Positions 5,520-9,633 of a DNA stretch of 9,633 bases are shown piece by piece; the first letter of the stretch is position 1; every line of letters starts with the position of its first letter. Origin of the DNA: CAZNMF01 sp035547155 (GTDB lineage: Bacteria > Acidobacteriota > Vicinamibacteria > Vicinamibacterales > SCN-69-37). The DNA is taken from contig DASZVJ010000196.1 in NCBI GenBank assembly GCA_035547155.1, positions 1-9,633 on the forward strand. Direction: 5' to 3'. Below the pieces are notes generated by a model. That model searched no databases. It saw only the letters and a program-made list of their open reading frames with translations, and was not told the origin of the DNA. The position numbers were made by a program, and so were the translations under genes.

Positions 5520-7471
5520 GGCGCCCGCCTCACGGTGACAGGCTCGAGCGTCACGTTCAGTGACTGGCGCGGTGCGACGACAACGGACTGACCGGCGCCG
5601 GCGAGTGCCGTGAGCAGCGACACGTCCGGCCAGTCGGCCGCGCTGTCGTCGCTCACGGCCGCGACGACATACGACCCTGGCATCACCGTCGAGAAACTGA
5701 ACGCACCGGACGCGGACACGCCCGTCACCTGGAACGACCGCGTGCCGGCGGACGCATCGCGCCACCGCGTGCGATCGGATGGGAACAGACACACCGACAT
5801 CGCATCGGCGGCCGTCCCCGCAGGCACGCGCACGCTGCCTGAGATCGTCGACGGGGTATTGGTGAATGTCACGACGAGATCGTCGATGTTCTCGTCGAGA
5901 TCGAACGCGCGATCCGTCAGGTCGCGATCGCCGGCCACTACAGACGCCAGCGTCCAAGGCGGCGCGGTGTTGATCGTGATGAGATATCGGCCTGGTACGA
6001 CGGGACCGAACATCACGCCGCCCTGGCTGTCGACGACGCTGCCGTGCAGACCGAACGAGCGGTACACCGGAGGCGTCGGCATCAGCGTGAGTGTGGTGCG
6101 CCCTCCGACAGGCTGGTCGCCCGCACCCTCGAACTCGGCGCGGCCACGCACGTGCACGCCTGGTCTGATCACCAGCGCGACGTCCGTCACGGGCGTCGAT
6201 CCGACGGCGACCGACTGCATGGCAAACGATCCGCCGAGATCCGACGTTCGTCCACCCGTGTTCGTCATGCCGGGCACTGGAAGATTGCGCTCGGCACGCA
6301 GCGTGTACGAACCGGCGGGCACCAATGGAAAAACGAACGCGCCGCGCGCGTCCGTCGCCGTCGTTGCGGCTTCGAGCACGCTCGAACCGTCGTCCGCATC
6401 CGCGGGCATGAGATGGACGCCGAAGTTCGGCACTGGACCCAACGCATCGACGACGGTGCCGGAGACGGCGACCGCGGCCTGAGGCTCGAGGCTGACGTCC
6501 GCGCCGCGATGCGTCTCGCCGGCCCCGACGCGAATCGGCGTCGCGCGGCGCGCGACCGTCGCGGACGGATAGAACGTCGTCCGATACACGCGCACGATGT
6601 CGCCCGCGACGTGTGGCGGAATCATGTTCGTTGTGTCGGGCGACGTGCCCGCCGACACGACCATCGATCCCACGCGCAGGCCGTTGGATGGCTGGGCTTG
6701 CGACGTCGTGTCGCCGAACGGCCGTGCGCCAGGTGAGCCTCTAGGCGCGAGCGCGATCGAGGTGACCGCTGCCGCCGGAAACACGTTCTGCTTCTGCGGG
6801 ACGACGACGAGATACTCGCCGGGCAGCAGCGTGCCGAGCCGGTACCAACCGCGATCGTCGGTATGCGTGGATGGTCCGGTCGACAGACGGCCGTCGCTGC
6901 TGCGTCGCACGGCAGCGACGAACACGCCGACGAACGGCTCGCCCGCTTCGTCGACGACGGTGCCTTCGATGGCGGCGCCCTTCCACAGATGAATCGCCGC
7001 GTCGGCGACAACCTGTCCATCCGCAATCTCGAGCGGCGCCAGTGGCCCCCCGGGACGCCGCTGTCCATAGCCGCCGTTCAGATACGCGCCGATCTGATAG
7101 CCGGATCCGGTGACGAGAAATCCACTCGGCGAGAAGCCGTTGCCGCCGACGGCCGCCGTCAGCTGATAGCGTCCGGCGTCGATGTCCCGCAAGATGAATC
7201 GTCCTCGCGCGTCGGTCATGGCGCGCAGCGGCGGAGCCGTCCGACCGTTGGTCGTGGCGCCAGGCGCGGCCGGAGCCAGCGTCACGATGACGCCGGCGAT
7301 GGGACGATCGGAGTCCGCCTCGAGCACGCGGCCGATGACGAGCGCGGTGCCGGGCTGGCCTTGTCGGGCGGCGACGGGCGGCAGCAGGAAGGCTGCCACC
7401 GCGCTCAGCGCGCACACGTACACCGCGCGCCTGTAAGGCGAGCGACACGGCCGAAGCACACGCATCAGCAT
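5516..7471 (-). CDS. Secreted protein of five carboxypeptidase-regulatory-like beta-sandwich repeats (first paralogue)
   Basis: A 651-residue exported protein of unknown function. The N-terminus has several arginines, then a hydrophobic segment at about 16-35 (VYVCALSAVAAFLLPPVAA), reading as a Sec signal peptide. Repeats lie at about 44-108, 166-226, 335-395, 438-501 and 541-606; the second (GAAIEGTVVDEAGEPFVGV ... DDRGWYRLGTLLPGEYLVV) is the clearest CarboxypepD_reg-like unit. A block FYPSATVARRATPIRVGAGE (300-319) precedes repeat three, matching the same position in the downstream paralogue. There are no enzyme motifs, TonB receptor region or C-terminal sorting signal. It is translationally coupled to the paralogue by ATGA, suggesting co-production or a complex. 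An ATG at codon 3 is an alternative start. A TAGAAT box lies 19 bases upstream of the start. Confidence 0.85.
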   Translation of the reverse strand: MLMRVLRPCRSPYRRAVYVCALSAVAAFLLPPVAARQGQPGTALVIGRVLEADSDRPIAGVIVTLAPAAPGATTNGRTAPPLRAMTDARGRFILRDIDAGRYQLTAAVGGNGFSPSGFLVTGSGYQIGAYLNGGYGQRRPGGPLAPLEIADGQVVADAAIHLWKGAAIEGTVVDEAGEPFVGVFVAAVRRSSDGRLSTGPSTHTDDRGWYRLGTLLPGEYLVVVPQKQNVFPAAAVTSIALAPRGSPGARPFGDTTSQAQPSNGLRVGSMVVSAGTSPDTTNMIPPHVAGDIVRVYRTTFYPSATVARRATPIRVGAGETHRGADVSLEPQAAVAVSGTVVDALGPVPNFGVHLMPADADDGSSVLEAATTATDARGAFVFPLVPAGSYTLRAERNLPVPGMTNTGGRTSDLGGSFAMQSVAVGSTPVTDVALVIRPGVHVRGRAEFEGAGDQPVGGRTTLTLMPTPPVYRSFGLHGSVVDSQGGVMFGPVVPGRYLITINTAPPWTLASVVAGDRDLTDRAFDLDENIDDLVVTFTNTPSTISGSVRVPAGTAADAMSVCLFPSDRTRWRDASAGTRSFQVTGVSASGAFSFSTVMPGSYVVAAVSDDSAADWPDVSLLTALAGAGQSVVVAPRQSLNVTLEPVTVRRAP

Positions 7472-7490
7472 CGGTTGACCTGGTCAGGAG

Positions 7491-7496
7491 ATTCTA
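7491..7496 (-). promoter_or_regulatory. Probable -10 box (TAGAAT) of the two-gene beta-sandwich operon
   Basis: CTAGAAT on the minus strand lies 19 bases before the ATG at 7471, giving a predicted leader of about 13 bases with only a weak AGG as ribosome binding site. The hexamer 17 bases upstream (GACCGC) is a poor -35. The box sits in the 119-base divergent region shared with the DUF1080 promoter. Confidence 0.4.
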
Positions 7497-7554
7497 GCTG
7501 CCGTCGCCAGCTTGCGGTCGCCCGAAGACGGCGGACCGCCGACGGCCGCCTGCA

Positions 7555-7583
7555 TTGACACTTCCGCGCCTCGCGATCACAAT
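7555..7583 (+). promoter_or_regulatory. Sigma-70-like promoter of the DUF1080 gene (TTGACA-17-CACAAT)
   Basis: A perfect TTGACA at 7555-7560 is followed, after exactly 17 bases, by CACAAT at 7578-7583 (four of six matches to TATAAT). Transcription would start near 7590, at the ATG at 7591, giving a leaderless mRNA. No Shine-Dalgarno precedes that ATG. If this promoter is right, the earlier in-frame starts (TTG at 7555, ATG at 7582) cannot be used, because they lie within the promoter. Confidence 0.6.
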
Positions 7584-7590
7584 GCCCCGC

Positions 7591-8412
7591 ATGCGCAATC
7601 TGATCCTTCGTTCGTTCGGGTGTGCCGTGGTCTGTGCGTCCGCTGTCGTGCTCTCCGCGCAGCAGGCACCGGCTCCGCAGGGCGGCGACGCGGCGTCTGC
7701 ACCTCGCCCACGTCCACAAGACACCGAAGTCTGGGAACCGGTTCCCAAGATCGTGACGCCCGGCGCCACCGCCGGTGCGCCGCCCTCCGACGCCATCGTC
7801 CTGTTCGACGGCCGCAATCTCGACGAGTGGGTCTCGAACAAGGACAGCAAGTCACCGGCGGGCTGGACCGTCGCGGACGGCGTCATCACCGTCAACAAGC
7901 AGGCTGGCAACATCGAGACGAAGCGCCGGTTCAAGGACTACCAGCTGCACGTCGAATGGCGGATCCCGACGAACATCACCGGCACCGACCAGGCGCGCGG
8001 CAATAGCGGCGTGTTCCTCGCGTCGACGGGAACGGGTGATTCCGGCTACGAGCTGCAGGTGCTCGATTCGTACGAGAACAAGACGTACGTCAACGGCCAG
8101 GCCGGCAGCATCTACAAGCAGTACATTCCGCTCGCCAACGCGATGCGCAAGCCCGGCGAATGGCAGGTCTACGACGTCGTCTGGACCGCACCGGCGTTCA
8201 ACGCGGACGGCTCACTGAAGACGCCCGCCTACGTGACGGCGTTTCACAACGGCGTGCTGATTCAGAACCACGTCGAGCTGAAGGGCGAGACGCTCTACAT
8301 CGGCAAGCCGTTCTACAAAGCCTTCGATGGCGCGCCCATCAAACTGCAGGCGCACGGCGACAAGAGCGAGCCGATCAGCTTCAGGAATATCTGGGTGCGA
8401 GAGCTACCCTGA
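7591..8412 (+). CDS. Secreted 3-keto-disaccharide hydrolase / DUF1080 (PF06439) protein
   Basis: A 273-residue exported protein. A signal peptide spans about 1-24 (RNLILRSF, hydrophobic core, LSAQQ), followed by a Pro/Ala/Gly-rich linker to about residue 66 and one DUF1080 concanavalin-like domain to the end. Family hallmarks are LFDGRNLDEWV (71-81), GNSGVFL (137-143), YELQVLDSYENKTYVNGQAG (153-172), GEWQVYDVVW (189-198) and the closing KLQAHGD...SFRNIWVREL. The family includes 3-keto-disaccharide hydrolases and many proteins from Planctomycetes, Bacteroidetes and Acidobacteria; the precise substrate is not readable here. The start at 7591 is preferred because it gives a clean signal peptide and fits the promoter; 7582 (ATG) and 7555 (TTG) are in-frame alternatives. 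It is divergent from the beta-sandwich operon and ends 80 bases from a convergent gene. Confidence 0.92.
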   Translation: MRNLILRSFGCAVVCASAVVLSAQQAPAPQGGDAASAPRPRPQDTEVWEPVPKIVTPGATAGAPPSDAIVLFDGRNLDEWVSNKDSKSPAGWTVADGVITVNKQAGNIETKRRFKDYQLHVEWRIPTNITGTDQARGNSGVFLASTGTGDSGYELQVLDSYENKTYVNGQAGSIYKQYIPLANAMRKPGEWQVYDVVWTAPAFNADGSLKTPAYVTAFHNGVLIQNHVELKGETLYIGKPFYKAFDGAPIKLQAHGDKSEPISFRNIWVRELP

Positions 8413-8413
8413 C

Positions 8414-8490
8414 GGAACTTCGAACTTGGAACTTCGAAACGTGGAAGTGGTTCTTATTTCAAAGTTCGAAGTTCATAGTTCGAAGTTTCC
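8414..8490. terminator. Long inverted repeat with four TTCGAA sites, probable bidirectional terminator
   Basis: The arm at 8414-8440 and the arm at 8463-8490 are reverse complements except for a TG/AT mismatch, one extra base and the last pair or so, giving a stem of roughly 27 bp around a 22-base loop. TTCGAA palindromes occur at 8419, 8433, 8465 and 8479; within each arm, spacing is 14 bases and an AACTTCGAA-like unit is repeated directly. It fills the 80-base gap between convergent genes, the expected place for a shared terminator. It lacks a clear terminal T-tract, so it could instead be a dispersed repeat family. Confidence 0.6.
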
Positions 8491-8492
8491 TC

Positions 8493-9587
8493 TTACCACC
8501 ATCGTCTCGTCCACATGAACGAGAAGCCAGCCTGCTGGTCGTAGCCGGGGCTCGTGAAACCGCGCATCGCGGTGTGGCCGAGGCGGAGCGTGAGCTGCGG
8601 CGTGAGGCGGTAGCCGATCGTCGTGTCGATCGATCGATACTGGCGATCGATCGTCGTCGCGTATTTCGAGACTTCCGGTGAGGCGATCGCGCTGACGCGC
8701 GTGTGCAGGAACAGGCGCGGCGTCAACGTCTGCTGCGCTTGCAGCGTCCATCCCTGCGACATCTGATCGCCGATGATCGTCTCGAAGCGATCGTGCGTCC
8801 ATTCACCGCTGATCTTCGTGTACCCGAACGCGTACTCGCCCTCGACGCTCGCCATCCGATAATCGAGCCCGCCGCGCGCGTCGGTTGCATCGGCGAACTG
8901 CCCCCACGCGACGCCCGCGCCAAGACGGAATCCCTGCCACGGCGTGACGCCGCCGCCGAGGACGCCGTTCGGCCCGCGCGTCGATCCCGGTGCCGCGCGC
9001 CAGAACTGCACCGGCGCGCGATCGACGAGCGCGGCACGCGCGTCCCAGTGCGACGCAGACGTGCTGATCTGCACGCCCTCCGGATAGACGGCCGACGCGA
9101 GCGACACGCGCGGGACGTCCGCGCCGAGCGTCGGCAGCGGCATGTAGTACGCGCGATGCCACCAGATCATGCCGGCATTGAGATCCGCGCGATTCTCGGT
9201 CATGCCGAGGCCGATCGGCATCGGGAATCGGCCGGCTTCAATGCGCCAGTTGCTGCCACGATGAAAGTCCGTCTCGATCGACAGCTGATCGACGAGCAGG
9301 TCCCAGTCGCCACGCGTGCGCCAGACTTTGGGACGGAACGACATCTGCCAGTGCGGATGTACCTGCGCAGTCATGAACGCGTCGACCACATACTGCGCGG
9401 GCCACGTGCCGCCATCATCGACGTAATCCTGCGTGCCGACGACGGTATCGACCGCGACGCGGCGCGTGTCCGTTCCCGCTGCAGTCTCTTGCGCGAGCGC
9501 GGGCAACGCGGCGATCGCCAATCCGATCGCGAAGAGCGCGATCGACGACACCGTCCGCGTCACGCGTCCGTCTGGAGCGCGTTGCAT
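8493..9587 (-). CDS. Putative outer-membrane beta-barrel (porin-like) protein
   Basis: A 364-residue exported protein that I do not recognise as a named family. A signal peptide covers about 1-33 (arginines, then IALFAIGLAIAALPALAQ). The mature part alternates polar and aromatic or hydrophobic residues in short strands, for example WQMSFRPKVWRTRGDWDLLVDQ, WRIEAGRFPMPIG, FRLGAGVAWGQFAD, YRMASVEGEYAFGYTKISGEW and LTLRLGHTAMRGF, and ends in FSFMWTRRWW, an aromatic terminus typical of outer-membrane barrels. RIEAGRFPMPIGLG (115-128) resembles the GRF.P.G motif of porins with internal strands, such as phosphate-selective porin-like proteins. The ATG at 9587 has AGGG seven bases upstream; its promoter lies at or beyond the right edge. 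It converges on the DUF1080 gene, with the inverted repeat between. Ligand and channel function are unknown. Confidence 0.7.
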   Translation of the reverse strand: MQRAPDGRVTRTVSSIALFAIGLAIAALPALAQETAAGTDTRRVAVDTVVGTQDYVDDGGTWPAQYVVDAFMTAQVHPHWQMSFRPKVWRTRGDWDLLVDQLSIETDFHRGSNWRIEAGRFPMPIGLGMTENRADLNAGMIWWHRAYYMPLPTLGADVPRVSLASAVYPEGVQISTSASHWDARAALVDRAPVQFWRAAPGSTRGPNGVLGGGVTPWQGFRLGAGVAWGQFADATDARGGLDYRMASVEGEYAFGYTKISGEWTHDRFETIIGDQMSQGWTLQAQQTLTPRLFLHTRVSAIASPEVSKYATTIDRQYRSIDTTIGYRLTPQLTLRLGHTAMRGFTSPGYDQQAGFSFMWTRRWW

Positions 9588-9633
9588 CTCCCTACCCTGC
9601 CTGCCGCCCGCGCGCGGTTGCCGCGGCCCGCGC

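Noticed and set aside
5520..5957. N-terminal extension of the second beta-sandwich protein
   Set aside because: The extra 146 residues are Arg-rich shadow sequence over the paralogue, and the signal peptide begins at the ATG at 5519.
5610..6482. Plus-strand open frame (290 codons) opposite the first beta-sandwich gene
   Set aside because: Low-complexity Ser/Thr/Pro/Arg translation with no motif, while the opposite strand encodes recognisable repeats and a signal peptide.
7494..7934. Minus-strand open frame (146 codons) across the divergent region and the DUF1080 start
   Set aside because: It overlaps a well-supported plus-strand gene and both promoters, and its translation has no recognisable features.
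8623..8657. Cluster of CGATCGAT motifs resembling a binding-site or HIP-like repeat
   Set aside because: They fall inside the barrel gene and are explained by codons for a stretch rich in Ile, Asp, Arg and Ser; no regular spacing was seen.

Overview
The window is high-GC bacterial DNA with tightly packed genes, nearly all on the minus strand. Two secreted proteins built only from carboxypeptidase-regulatory-like beta-sandwich repeats, a secreted 3-keto-disaccharide hydrolase (DUF1080) and an outer-membrane-type beta-barrel together suggest a didermic soil or sediment bacterium. Acidobacteriota, perhaps Vicinamibacteria, is my best guess. This is inferred from gene content; no marker gene is present.

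Bases 1-3519 (minus strand) hold a compact gene string. In transcription order it reads: DinB-like protein, NfeD-type membrane protein, SPFH/band 7 protein (QmcA-like), GDSL esterase (TesA-like), ABC ATPase (YbbA-like), and the start of an FtsX-like permease (YbbP-like) that runs off the left edge. Three junctions are 4-base ATGA or GTGA overlaps; the others are gaps of 11 and 41 bases. Homologues of five of these genes lie close together in the E. coli ybb region (ybbJ-qmcA ... tesA/ybbA-ybbP), so this looks like a condensed envelope-maintenance cluster.

Bases 3520-3746 are non-coding and rich in repeats: a degenerate 8-bp tandem array, scattered GGGCTAC heptamers, and two oppositely oriented copies of a palindromic element, one of which covers the stop codon of the next gene.

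Bases 3747-7471 (minus strand) carry two overlapping paralogous genes for secreted proteins, each with five beta-sandwich repeats. A 119-base divergent intergenic region (7472-7590) separates them from the plus-strand DUF1080 gene (7591-8412). That gene converges on a minus-strand beta-barrel gene (8493-9587), and between them sits a nearly perfect long inverted repeat containing four TTCGAA palindromes, a likely bidirectional terminator.

A recurring regulatory pattern is a sigma-70-like -10 box only 7-10 bases upstream of the start codon with no clear Shine-Dalgarno sequence (tesA, nfeD, dinB and DUF1080 genes). The operon-internal SPFH gene instead has a perfect AGGAGG. This suggests leaderless or near-leaderless transcripts. 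I found no RNA genes, CRISPR arrays, insertion sequences, defence genes or biosynthetic cluster, and no clearly new multi-gene system.
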